From positions 48,778-112,777 of the forward strand of contig JAJDVG010000053.1 of the NCBI GenBank assembly GCA_022826245.1: DNA of 64,000 bases, written 5' to 3'. Both the position numbers and the translations under genes were made by a program. Source of the stretch: Gammaproteobacteria bacterium. GTDB lineage: Bacteria > Pseudomonadota > Gammaproteobacteria > Steroidobacterales > Rariloculaceae. The notes under the pieces are model-generated. The model searched no databases, was not told the origin of the DNA, and saw only the letters and a program-made list of their open reading frames with translations. Positions within the stretch are counted from its first letter, which is position 1, and the number at the start of each line of letters is the position of its first letter. Positions 7,921-16,485 of the stretch are shown here, in pieces.

Positions 7921-9207
7921 TTGAGCGGAGCTGACGCACAGGCACGCCGGTCGCGGCGCCCGGCATGGATTCTCATGATCGGCCCCGGTTTGCTGCTCGC
8001 CGCCACGGGCGTGGGCGGCGGCGACCTCGCCACCGGGAGCTTCGTTGGCAGCATCGTCGGCCCCGCGGTGCTCTGGGCCGTGCTCGTCGGCGCGTTTCTC
8101 AAGTTCGTCGTCACGGAGGGGATCGCGCGCTGGCAACTTGCCACGGGCGAGACGCTGCTCGAGGGCGCCGTCAGCAAACTTGGCCCCGTGGCCCTCTGGA
8201 TCTTTCTGCCGTACCTGCTGCTGTGGTCGTTCTTTGTGGGTTCGGCCCAGATGAGCGCCTCGGGCGTTGCCCTGCACGCGGCGATCCCGGTGTTCGCGGA
8301 CGCCGAAACCGGCAAGATCGTTTTCGGCGCCATCGCCGGCGTCGCCGGAGTACTCCTGGTCCTGAAGGGCGGTTACGCGCTCTTCGACAAGGTGATGCGG
8401 GTCTGTATCGCGATCATGTTCGTGACTGTGGTCTCCACCGCCATCGCCCTCTGGCCCGGTACGGGCGCCGTTTTGCAGGGTCTGTTTATCCCGCGACTCC
8501 CCGACGTCGGCAGTGAAGGGTTCGCCTGGACGATTGCGCTGATCGGCGGAGTCGGCGGCACGCTGACGGTGCTCTGCTACGGTTACTGGCTACGCGAGGA
8601 GGGGCGCACTCAGCAGTCGGACCTGAGCGTTTGCCGCATCGATCTCGGCACCGGTTATCTGATGACGGCGGTCTTCGGAATTGCCATGGTCATCGTCGGC
8701 AGCACCATCACGGTGCAAGGCGGCGGCGCCGACCTGCTCGTCGATCTTTCCAACCGGCTCGAGGCATCGCTCGGCGTTTGGGGCAAATGGCTGTTCCTCG
8801 TCGGCACCGTCGGCGCCGTGCTCAGCAGTCTGCTTGGCGTCTGGCAAAGCGTGCCGTATCTGTTCGCCGACTGTTGGCGGCTCCTGCGCCGCCGCGACGG
8901 CGCCCCCTTGCGTGACCCGGTCGATACGCGTTCGCCGCCGTATCGCGCCTACCTCGTGCTCATCGCGCTCGTGCCGATGATCGGGCTGTTCAGCAGCTTT
9001 CGTCAGGTGCAGATGCTCTACACGGTGACCGGCGCCCTGTTCTTTCCCGTGCTTGCGCTCGTACTGCTGATCTTCAACGGCCGGGCGAGCTGGGTGGGGA
9101 CGGCGTTCCGCAACCGGCCGGCGACGATCGTCGCGCTCGTAGCCGTGCTCGCGTTCTTTTCGTGGATCGGCTGGCAGACCGTTGCAGAGCTGATCGCGCC
9201 GGCATGA
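7921..9207 (+). CDS. Nramp-family-like membrane transporter without the usual metal motifs
   Basis: 428-residue membrane protein with about 11 hydrophobic segments and the Nramp fold signature region in TM1 (GPGLLLAATGVGGGDLATGS). In true Nramp proteins TM1 carries DPGN and TM6 carries MPH, both binding the metal. Here the places read GVGGGDL and GGVGGTLTVL, so ordinary Mn/Fe binding residues are missing. It may carry another substrate. TTG 7921 is used because GGAGTGGGG precedes it; ATG 7975 lies inside TM1 and would truncate it. Its stop overlaps the start of the acyl-CoA synthetase gene (ATGA), so the two are co-translated. Confidence 0.8.
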   Translation: MSGADAQARRSRRPAWILMIGPGLLLAATGVGGGDLATGSFVGSIVGPAVLWAVLVGAFLKFVVTEGIARWQLATGETLLEGAVSKLGPVALWIFLPYLLLWSFFVGSAQMSASGVALHAAIPVFADAETGKIVFGAIAGVAGVLLVLKGGYALFDKVMRVCIAIMFVTVVSTAIALWPGTGAVLQGLFIPRLPDVGSEGFAWTIALIGGVGGTLTVLCYGYWLREEGRTQQSDLSVCRIDLGTGYLMTAVFGIAMVIVGSTITVQGGGADLLVDLSNRLEASLGVWGKWLFLVGTVGAVLSSLLGVWQSVPYLFADCWRLLRRRDGAPLRDPVDTRSPPYRAYLVLIALVPMIGLFSSFRQVQMLYTVTGALFFPVLALVLLIFNGRASWVGTAFRNRPATIVALVAVLAFFSWIGWQTVAELIAPA

Positions 9208-10772
9208 GCACGCCGTCCCGCATCGGTGCGAAGAAGCGCATCGACCCCGATCTGCCGCAGCACCCGAGCCTCGTGCACATGCTGCGCGAGGCCGTGGAAC
9301 TCTCGCCCGACGTGACCGCCGTCATCCAGGAGGAACGCCGGATCAGCTATAGGGAGTTCGGGCGGGCCGTCAACGGTCTCGACGAATTGCTCAGGCAACG
9401 CGGTGTCGCGGGCGGCCGTGTCGTCATCATGATGCCGAACTGCATCGAGATGGATGTCGCGCTCATGGCCGTCATGAGCGCTGGCGCGCAGGTGGCTCCG
9501 GTCAACCCCTTCTTCACGCCCGCCGAACTCAGGAAGACGCTTGCGAGCGTCGACCCTGCGGCCGTGATCTGCGATGCCGGCATGCTCGACAAGGCCGGGG
9601 AGATTGCCTCGGCCTTCGGTATCGCCGAGCCGATCTGCATGGCGCCGGACCGGGTGGACATCGGCGAATGGACTTCCGACGCGGGGCTCGACGGCACGCC
9701 GTCCGCGCTGCCCGGCCCCGACGATCCGGCGCTGCTGATCTTCACGGGCGGGTCCACGGGAATCCCCAAAGGCGTGGACCACTCGCACCGCGGTCTGGTC
9801 TGGTCGCTGCTGCAGCACGTCTCCGTATGGCCGCTCGAGCCCGGGAAGGAACGCTTCCTCAACGTTGCGCCGATGTTCCACATCTGGGGGCTCGCGTACG
9901 CGACCTGGGTGCCCATTTTCGCGCGCGGCACGCTCGTGATGGTGCCGAAATACGAGCCCGACAAGGTTGTCGCGGGCTTGCACGAGCACCGGGTCACGGT
10001 CTTTGCCGGCGGTCCGGCTCCGATCTACATGGGCCTGCTGACGAGCCCCGTGTTCGACGAAGCGGACCTGTCCTCGCTCAAGTACTGCCTGTCCGGCGGG
10101 GCGCCCTGTCCGGAGGACCTGCACCGCGAGTGGCTCGAACGCACGGGCTGCCCGTTGCTCGAGGGATGGGGCATGTCCGAGGGCGCGCCGTACTGTCTGA
10201 ACCCCCACGACGACGAGCGCAGACTCCTGTCCGTCGGCAACCCGGTACCCGAGACCGAGGTCGAAGTCGTCGACCTCGACAGCGGCACTACGGTACTTCC
10301 TGCCGGCGAAACCGGCGAAGTTCGGGTACGTGGGCCGCAGGTCATGCAGCGCTACTTCAACAATCCCGAAGAGACCAAACAGGCGTTGCGCGACGGCTGG
10401 CTCTACACCGGGGACATCGGCTATGTCGACGGCGGCTTCCTGTACCTCGTCGACCGCAAGAAGGACATGGTGCTCGTCGGCGGCTTCAACGTCTATCCGC
10501 GCGACGTCGACGAACTGCTGTTCAACCATCCGAAGATCCGTGAAGCGGCGGCAGTCGGCAAACCCGACGAGCGGCTCGGCGAAGTCGTCGTCGCGTTCGT
10601 CGTGCTCGACCGCGGTCAGAGGATGGACGACGAGGAGTTCTTCGACTACTGCAGGGCGTCGATGGTCAAGTACAAGCGGCCCGTCGAGGTCTACTTCGTC
10701 GACTCGCTGCCGAAGACCGGCACGAACAAGATCAACCGCCTGGCCCTCAGGGAGCGGTTGCGGCAGATGTAG
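9204..10772 (+). CDS. Class I adenylate-forming acyl-CoA synthetase
   Basis: 522-residue ANL-superfamily enzyme that activates a carboxylic acid to acyl-AMP and then acyl-CoA. Visible motifs: the P-loop FTGGSTGIPKGVDHSH, the A5 region EGWGMSEGAPYC, A7-A8 WLYTGDIGYVDGGFLYLVDR with KKDMVLVGGFNVYPRDVDE, and the A10 lysine in SLPKTGTNKINR. The first Thr/Ser of the P-loop is replaced (FTGGST where YTSGTT is usual), as in several divergent fatty-acid ligases. Start ATG 9204 overlaps the transporter stop by four bases. Coupling to a transporter suggests uptake and activation of the same acid, which is inference. Confidence 0.9.
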   Translation: MSTPSRIGAKKRIDPDLPQHPSLVHMLREAVELSPDVTAVIQEERRISYREFGRAVNGLDELLRQRGVAGGRVVIMMPNCIEMDVALMAVMSAGAQVAPVNPFFTPAELRKTLASVDPAAVICDAGMLDKAGEIASAFGIAEPICMAPDRVDIGEWTSDAGLDGTPSALPGPDDPALLIFTGGSTGIPKGVDHSHRGLVWSLLQHVSVWPLEPGKERFLNVAPMFHIWGLAYATWVPIFARGTLVMVPKYEPDKVVAGLHEHRVTVFAGGPAPIYMGLLTSPVFDEADLSSLKYCLSGGAPCPEDLHREWLERTGCPLLEGWGMSEGAPYCLNPHDDERRLLSVGNPVPETEVEVVDLDSGTTVLPAGETGEVRVRGPQVMQRYFNNPEETKQALRDGWLYTGDIGYVDGGFLYLVDRKKDMVLVGGFNVYPRDVDELLFNHPKIREAAAVGKPDERLGEVVVAFVVLDRGQRMDDEEFFDYCRASMVKYKRPVEVYFVDSLPKTGTNKINRLALRERLRQM

Positions 10773-10818
10773 GAGCTCAGGCGCCTTGAATCGGCGCGCC
10801 TGGGGGCGGGGAGAGAGC

Positions 10819-11925
10819 ATGGCAATCAAACGACCGGCATGGCCCGAAGGGCGCGTCGTGACGCTCGAACATACGTCGCGGATTCTCGCGGACAACCCGC
10901 TCGGCGACCCGTACATACGCCGCCACGATGTCTGGTTGCCGCCGCAGTACGACCAGCGGCGCGGGCGCGGCGCCGGGAGGCGGTTCCCGGTGTTGTTCGA
11001 CCTCGTCGGCTATACGGGCAGCGGCAAGTCGCATACGAACTGGCGGGGCTTCAACGAGAACGTGCCCGAGCGGGCGGCGCGCCTGATTCATCAGCGCCGT
11101 ATGAGTCCGTGCATCATCGTCTTTCCGGACTGCTTCACGGCACTCGGCGGCAACCAGTACGTGAACTCGACTGCGATCGGACGGTACGCCGATTGCCTCA
11201 CGCGCGAACTCGTGCCGCTTATCGACTCCGAGTTCCGGACGCTCGCCGACCGCGAGCACCGAGGCTGCTTCGGCAAGTCGTCCGGCGGCTACGGGGCGAT
11301 GCTGCACGGGATGAAGTACGCCCGTTACTGGGGCGCGATCGCCAATCACTCGGGCGACGCCTACTTCGACTTCATCTACCGTTGCGACTGGCCCAATACG
11401 CTCGACGAACTCGCGAAGTTCCGCCAACCGCGGTTCAAGGCGGGGCCGTACCAGGCCGTACCGGAAGCCTCGAGCGCCACGCCGGGCGCCGACGACGGCA
11501 GGGTCGCGCGATTTCTCGAGCACGTCTGGAAGAAAAGCGTCCTGAACCGCGCGGAAGGGCACTGCCTCATGAACCTCGGCATGGCGGCGACCTACGACCC
11601 CGACCCCGACGCGCCGAACGGGTTCAGGCTGCCGTTCGATCTCGAGACCGGAGAACTCATCGCCGCACGCTGGCGGCGCTGGCTCAGGCACGACCCGATC
11701 AATCTGGTCGCACGTTACGCCGACAATCTCAGGACGCTCAAGGGCATCTACATCGACTGCGGATGGCGCGACCAGTACCGGCTGCACTACGGCAGCCGCA
11801 TCCTGTCGAAGCGGCTTGCCGGGCACGGCGTCGAGCACCGTTACGAGGAATTCGACGGCACGCATTCGGGCATCGACGATCGCATGGACGTGAGCCTGCC
11901 CTTCCTGTCCAAGGCGCTGCGGTAG
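10819..11925 (+). CDS. Esterase D-like alpha/beta hydrolase
   Basis: 368-residue putative esterase (esterase D/Fes-like fold). The nucleophile elbow is GKSSGG, with the serine flanked as in GxSxG, and a late FDGTHSGID supplies the likely catalytic histidine. There is no signal peptide, so it is cytoplasmic. ATG 10819 is preceded by GGGGAGAGAGC. It follows the acyl-CoA synthetase gene after 46 bases on the same strand and precedes a molybdenum hydroxylase operon. A role with either is possible but not shown. An imperfect GC-rich inverted repeat (CAGGCGC...GCGCCTG) lies in the gap upstream. Confidence 0.82.
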   Translation: MAIKRPAWPEGRVVTLEHTSRILADNPLGDPYIRRHDVWLPPQYDQRRGRGAGRRFPVLFDLVGYTGSGKSHTNWRGFNENVPERAARLIHQRRMSPCIIVFPDCFTALGGNQYVNSTAIGRYADCLTRELVPLIDSEFRTLADREHRGCFGKSSGGYGAMLHGMKYARYWGAIANHSGDAYFDFIYRCDWPNTLDELAKFRQPRFKAGPYQAVPEASSATPGADDGRVARFLEHVWKKSVLNRAEGHCLMNLGMAATYDPDPDAPNGFRLPFDLETGELIAARWRRWLRHDPINLVARYADNLRTLKGIYIDCGWRDQYRLHYGSRILSKRLAGHGVEHRYEEFDGTHSGIDDRMDVSLPFLSKALR

Positions 11926-12072
11926 CGCGAAGTTTCCGCCAGGAGCAGGGCCGGCGCGAACCCGATCGCCGGAGTTGTCCCCATTCGGGCGAATCTCCGG
12001 TATGATCGGGGAAAAATCCGCAAGCGCGGAAGGCGCATCGCGCGCAATCGGCATTCCCACGGGAGACATGCA

Positions 12073-14484
12073 ATGGCGTACGACCTGATCGGCACGGACT
12101 TCACCCCGCCTGACATCGAGGCGAAGGTCACGGGAAGAGCGAGATACTCCGAGGACTTCCGGCGCGATGGAATGATCTTCCTGAAGCTCCTGACGAGCCC
12201 CATGCCGCATGCACGCGTGACGAACATCGACGCGAGCGAGGCGCTCGCGATGCCCGGCGTGCACGGGATCCTGACTGCCGACGAAGTACCGAGCTTTCCG
12301 GAACCACAGGATCCGATCCTGACCAACGAGCCCGTGTATGTCGGCGAGCCGATCCTGGCCGTGGCCGCGGACACCGAGGAGCTCGCCGCCGACGCGCTCG
12401 AGCGAATTCGCGTCGACTACGAGGAACTGCCGTTCACGGTCGATCCGCTCCAGAGCCTGTTCCCGGGCGGCCCGAACGCGAGAACCAACGGCAACATCGC
12501 GGACCTGCGTACGGGCGTCGATCTGCAGGAATTGAAATGGACGGCTGCGGACTTCGCGGCCGTCGAGGAAGGGCAGCTTCCCGAGGGGCAGCCCGCGCGC
12601 GAATGGTCCTACGGCGATGTCGAGGCCGGGATGGCAGACGCCGCGCTCGTGCTCGACGAGACCTTCGTGACCTGCGGCAATTCCCACCACTGCATGGAGC
12701 CGCGTTCGGCCATGGCCTACTGGGAGAACGGCCGCTGCCACCTGCACGCTTCGTCGCAGAGCCAGAGCTTTCCGGTCCCCACGGTCGCCCGCTACATCGG
12801 CATTGCGCCCGAGGAACTCGTCTTCATCGCGGAGTACTGCGGCGGCGGTTTCGGCTCGAAGGGCGCGGGTTACCCCATCATGGCGGTGCCGGCGCTGATG
12901 TCGAGGAAGCTCAACAACCGGCCCGTGATGATGCGCATCGCGCGCAACGAGGAATACTCCATCGGTACGGCGCGGCCGGGCTTCCAGGGCCGGATCAGGA
13001 TGGGCTTCGGCGCCGACGGGCGCGTCACGGCCGTCGATCTCTACATCGTCCAGGAGAACGGCCCGAACCAGGGGTTCAACGACTGGCAGTCGGCGGCCGA
13101 TGCCGTGTCGCTCGTCTATACGGTTCCGGCGATGCGCTTCCGCGGCGTGCCCGTGCTGACCAATACGCCGCCGCGCGCTCCGCAGCGCGGCCCCGGCCAG
13201 AACCAGATCGCCGAGGCCGTGGAGCCGCTGATGGACAAGGCGGCCAGCGAGCTCGGCGTCGATCGGCTCGCGATCCGGCGCATCAATGCTCCGGACAGCA
13301 CGGCGCGCTACGGCGCCAACCAGGGCGGCGTCACGAGCGCGCATCTCGGCGATGCGCTCGATATCGGCGGCGAGCAGTTCAACTGGGAGGAGCGGAAGGC
13401 GCGCAGCCGCCAGCGCAACGGTTCGAAGGTCACCGGTCTTGGCATCGGAACGGCCTATCACTCCGCGGGCGGCAGCGGCTTCGACGGACTCGTCGTTTTG
13501 AGGCCCGAAGGCAAGCTGCACATCCACACGGGCGTCGGCAATCTCGGCACCTATTCGCACACCGGCACGTCGCGGGCCGCGGCCGAGGCGCTCAAGTGCG
13601 ATTGGGCGGAGTGCGTCGTCGTTCGCGGCGACAGCCGCAACCATCTGCCGTGGAATCTCGGCCAGTTCGGCAGCAACACCTCGTTCACGATGACCCGCTC
13701 GAACTGGGCGGCCGCCATGGATGCGGTGGCCAAGCTCAAGGAGATCGCCGCAATGGATCTCGGCGGCGAGCCCGACGACTACGATATCGGCGATCATCGG
13801 GTGTTCCTCACGGAGGATCCCGAGCAGGGGATGACCTACCAGGCCGCGGCGCAACGCGCGATCGAGCTTGGCGGGAAATACTCCGGCCACGAGGTGGCCG
13901 ACGACCTGAACCCGATGACCGCTGCCGCTGCGGCGGGCGTTGCGGGCACCGGCCTCGTCGGCGTTGCCAAGGACAACATGGAACACACCGGCACCGTGGC
14001 GGCGCTGGCCGCGGGATTCATCGAGATCGAGCTCGATCTGGAGACCGGCAAGTACGACATCCTCGACTATCTCGGAGTCGCCGATTGCGGCACGGTAATC
14101 CACCCGGCCGGACTCGAGACGCAGGTCAAGGGCGGCGCCGTGATGGGATTCGGTCTCGCGGTATCGGAGCGGCACATCTACGATCCGCAGAACGGTCTGC
14201 CCGGCAACATCGGTTTGCAGCAGTCCGGTCCGCCGTCGTATCTCGACACGGCGGCGACGATGACTTCGGCCGCTGTCGGCATCGCCGACCCGCAGAATCC
14301 GATCGGCGCCAAGGGTGTCGGTGAGCCCGTGCAAGGCTGCGCCGCTGCGGCGTTGCTGAGCGCGATATCCGACGCGCTCGGCGGACACTACTTCAACCGT
14401 ACGCCGCTTACGACCGACATGATCGTCAACGCCGCGGCCGGCCGCGAGCAGTCGCACACGCCCCTGCAGGTCAACACGGCCTAG
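12073..14484 (+). CDS. Molybdenum hydroxylase large subunit (xanthine dehydrogenase/CoxL family)
   Basis: 803-residue molybdopterin-binding catalytic subunit. N-terminal aldehyde-oxidase a/b hammerhead domain (KVTGRARYSEDF), then the Mo-cofactor domains with GGGFGSKGAG and RAPQRGPGQNQ (the usual RxPG motif, altered). The C-terminal GAKGVGEP holds the catalytic glutamate. The family hydroxylates or reduces aldehydes, N-heterocycles or aromatic CoA esters using water and two-electron transfer through the Fe-S and FAD subunits encoded next. Overall it looks closest to the 4-hydroxybenzoyl-CoA reductase/isoquinoline type. There is no signal peptide of its own. TATGAT at 12001-12006 is a candidate -10 box, and GGGAGA precedes the ATG. 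The substrate is not determinable. Confidence 0.92.
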   Translation: MAYDLIGTDFTPPDIEAKVTGRARYSEDFRRDGMIFLKLLTSPMPHARVTNIDASEALAMPGVHGILTADEVPSFPEPQDPILTNEPVYVGEPILAVAADTEELAADALERIRVDYEELPFTVDPLQSLFPGGPNARTNGNIADLRTGVDLQELKWTAADFAAVEEGQLPEGQPAREWSYGDVEAGMADAALVLDETFVTCGNSHHCMEPRSAMAYWENGRCHLHASSQSQSFPVPTVARYIGIAPEELVFIAEYCGGGFGSKGAGYPIMAVPALMSRKLNNRPVMMRIARNEEYSIGTARPGFQGRIRMGFGADGRVTAVDLYIVQENGPNQGFNDWQSAADAVSLVYTVPAMRFRGVPVLTNTPPRAPQRGPGQNQIAEAVEPLMDKAASELGVDRLAIRRINAPDSTARYGANQGGVTSAHLGDALDIGGEQFNWEERKARSRQRNGSKVTGLGIGTAYHSAGGSGFDGLVVLRPEGKLHIHTGVGNLGTYSHTGTSRAAAEALKCDWAECVVVRGDSRNHLPWNLGQFGSNTSFTMTRSNWAAAMDAVAKLKEIAAMDLGGEPDDYDIGDHRVFLTEDPEQGMTYQAAAQRAIELGGKYSGHEVADDLNPMTAAAAAGVAGTGLVGVAKDNMEHTGTVAALAAGFIEIELDLETGKYDILDYLGVADCGTVIHPAGLETQVKGGAVMGFGLAVSERHIYDPQNGLPGNIGLQQSGPPSYLDTAATMTSAAVGIADPQNPIGAKGVGEPVQGCAAAALLSAISDALGGHYFNRTPLTTDMIVNAAAGREQSHTPLQVNTA

Positions 14485-14554
14485 GCCTGGCGAAAGCGGT
14501 TGAAGATCGGCTTAAGAGAAGGCATTTTAGAGCGAAGAGACTGGAGAATTCCTC

Positions 14555-15235
14555 ATGTCCGACAAGAACCCCGTCACAGGTCCGGAATCGTATCCGGAAC
14601 CGCGTTTTGACGACGGTGCGCTGACGCAAGTCGCATCGACCAAAGCGTCGCGCCGCCAGTTCATCAAGGGCGTCATCGCTTCAGGGGCGGTCGCTTCGAG
14701 CGGCGCCGTATTCCTGACAGCCTGCGGGCCGGGCGAAGAGCCGGCGGCCACGGCTTCGGCCGGCGGTGTCGAGCGCCTGTTGTCGCTCAATATCAACGGT
14801 CAGGTCAGGCGCGTGGATGTCTTGCCGAACGAAACACTCGCCATGACGCTGCGCTACAAGCTGAACCTCACGGGCACCAAGCTTGGCTGCGACAGGGGCG
14901 AATGCGGGGCATGCACGGTGCTGCTCGACGATGAGGCCCACTACTCCTGTTCGACGCTGACGCATGCAGCCAAGAACAAGGCGATCACGACGATCGAGGG
15001 GCTCGAGAGCGAATCCGGCGAGCTGCATCCGGTGCAGCAGGCCATGATCGATGAGCTCGGCCCGCAGTGCGGTTTCTGCACGCCGGGCCAGATCATGAGC
15101 GCCGTGGCGCTGCTCACGGCGAATCCGAACCCGACGCGCGACGAAGCGCGGCTTGCGATGTCCGGAAACCTGTGCCGCTGCGGCGCCTACGACAACTACT
15201 TGAATTCGGTCATGCGGGCAGCGGAGATGGCGTGA
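14555..15235 (+). CDS. Molybdenum hydroxylase [2Fe-2S] subunit with Tat signal and lipobox
   Basis: 226 residues. The C-terminal two thirds is the usual two-cluster Fe-S subunit: C112, C117, C120 and C132 (CDRGECGAC...) for the plant-ferredoxin-type cluster and C172, C175, C207 and C209 (CGFC...CRC) for the helical one. Unusually, it starts with a twin-arginine signal (S32-R-R-Q-F-I-K38), a hydrophobic stretch and a lipobox L54-T-A-C57-G. This predicts folded export through Tat and lipid anchoring. The large subunit could be exported with it by hitchhiking. The CDS lies 70 bases after the large-subunit gene on the same strand. A spacer (about 58-72, rich in E, A, G) follows the lipobox. Confidence 0.92.
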   Translation: MSDKNPVTGPESYPEPRFDDGALTQVASTKASRRQFIKGVIASGAVASSGAVFLTACGPGEEPAATASAGGVERLLSLNINGQVRRVDVLPNETLAMTLRYKLNLTGTKLGCDRGECGACTVLLDDEAHYSCSTLTHAAKNKAITTIEGLESESGELHPVQQAMIDELGPQCGFCTPGQIMSAVALLTANPNPTRDEARLAMSGNLCRCGAYDNYLNSVMRAAEMA

Positions 15236-15288
15236 CAGCGATGAGCTTCTCCACTCTCGGAAACAATTCAGCATAAGGAGCGCGAGCC

Positions 15289-16281
15289 ATGTCCAAAGAC
15301 ATGATGCCGGGATTTGAACTGTACCAGCCGGATACGGTCGACGGCGCGGTGGATCTGTTGGGGCGCTACGGGGGCGAAGCCTGGGCGTTGGCCGGCGGCA
15401 ACGACAGCCTCGACTGGTTCAAGGACCGCGTGAAACGCCCGCAGTACGTCGTGGACCTGACAGGACTCGACGAGTTGCGCGGCATACGCGAGATGGAAGA
15501 CGGCGGTGTCGAGATCGGCGCGATGACGACGCTGACCGAGATCGAAACCAGCGCCCTGATCCAGGAACGCTACTCCGTGCTGGCCGACTCGGCGCGCCGA
15601 GTCGCGAGTCCGCAGATCAGAAACGCGAGCACGATCGGCGGCAACGTCTGCCAGGACACGCGTTGCTGGTACTACCGTTACGGTGTCGACTGCTATCGCG
15701 CCGGCGGCAACGAGTGCTACGCCGATACGCCCGAAGGTCAGAACCGCGAGCATTGCCTGTGGGGAGCCGACCGCTGCATCGCCGTTACGCCGTCCGACAC
15801 CGCGCCTGCGCTCGTCGCTCTCGACGCGCGAATGGTCGTACGCAACGCCGACGGCGACCGCGAAGTCGCCGCCGAGGAGTTCTTCATCGGTCCCGACATC
15901 GATATCGAGCGCATGACGGTGCTCGAGCCCGGCGACGTGCTGACGGCGATCCGCATTCCGGCCGACTGGGCCGGCGCGCGTTTCTACTTCGAAAAGGTCG
16001 CCGATCGCAACACCTGGGATTTCCCGCTCGTCAACATCGCCGCGGCGATGTTCGTCGAGGGCGACACCGTGCAGCGCATCAGGATCGTCGCTGGCGCGGT
16101 GCAGTGCATACCGCGCCGGCTGACCGCAGTCGAGGCGGCGGTGACCGGGCAGCCGAAGAACGAAGCCACGGCCGGCGTGGCGGGGCAGACGGCAGTTCGC
16201 GGTGCGACGCCTTTCAACTTCAACCACTTCAAGATCCCGCTGCTGCAGAACCTCGTCACGCGAGCGATCAGAGACGCCTAA
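15289..16281 (+). CDS. Molybdenum hydroxylase FAD subunit with cysteine-rich insertion
   Basis: 330-residue FAD-binding subunit (CoxM/HcrB family). The flavin motifs ALAGGNDSL (33-41) and TIGGNV (115-120) are present, and the C-terminal CODH-FAD domain is complete. Directly after TIGGNV comes an insertion with C121, C126, C135, C143, C156 and C163 (CQDTRCWYYRYGVDC...). This matches in position and wording the insertion of the 4-hydroxybenzoyl-CoA reductase beta subunit (CLDTRC.YYN...), which binds a [4Fe-4S] cluster. So an extra [4Fe-4S] cluster is likely. No export signal is seen. It sits between the Fe-S subunit gene and a membrane-peptide gene. Confidence 0.9.
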   Translation: MSKDMMPGFELYQPDTVDGAVDLLGRYGGEAWALAGGNDSLDWFKDRVKRPQYVVDLTGLDELRGIREMEDGGVEIGAMTTLTEIETSALIQERYSVLADSARRVASPQIRNASTIGGNVCQDTRCWYYRYGVDCYRAGGNECYADTPEGQNREHCLWGADRCIAVTPSDTAPALVALDARMVVRNADGDREVAAEEFFIGPDIDIERMTVLEPGDVLTAIRIPADWAGARFYFEKVADRNTWDFPLVNIAAAMFVEGDTVQRIRIVAGAVQCIPRRLTAVEAAVTGQPKNEATAGVAGQTAVRGATPFNFNHFKIPLLQNLVTRAIRDA

Positions 16282-16310
16282 CGTAGCCCGACACGGAGAA
16301 ACACGGAGTC

Positions 16311-16463
16311 GTGGAGCTGGTTCGGATCAGCCGCAACGTCTACGGTCAGGAAACGCTCGAGGGGATGTCCTGGGACCTGATCTGGGTCTTCTTTGCCGTG
16401 GGCGCCGCGTTCATCGTGCTGCACGCCGCGTACCGCCTGTTCCTCGCCCCGAAGCGCAAATAG
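16311..16463 (+). CDS. Small single-span membrane protein (50 residues)
   Basis: A short unreported-size gene between the FAD subunit and the cytochrome b gene, start GTG 16311, stop TAG 16461. The sequence begins VELVRISRNVYGQETLEGMS and continues with a hydrophobic segment (DLIWVFFAVGAAFIVLHAAY) and a basic tail (FLAPKRK). A segment flanked like this predicts N-out, C-in topology, with the basic tail in the cytoplasm. GGAG occurs twice upstream (16295 and 16305). ATG 16365 would start just before the span. Its place in the operon suggests a small anchor or subunit for the enzyme-cytochrome complex, which is inference. Confidence 0.65.
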   Translation: MELVRISRNVYGQETLEGMSWDLIWVFFAVGAAFIVLHAAYRLFLAPKRK

Positions 16464-16485
16464 TCAAGCGCAGCAGCCTTGCCGG

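Noticed and set aside
10777..10800. Terminator between the acyl-CoA synthetase and esterase genes
   Set aside because: The GC-rich inverted repeat is imperfect and has no T-run.
10777..14457. 1226-codon open frame on the minus strand
   Set aside because: Antisense to the esterase and molybdenum hydroxylase large subunit genes, both with complete motifs. No protein family signal in the long frame.
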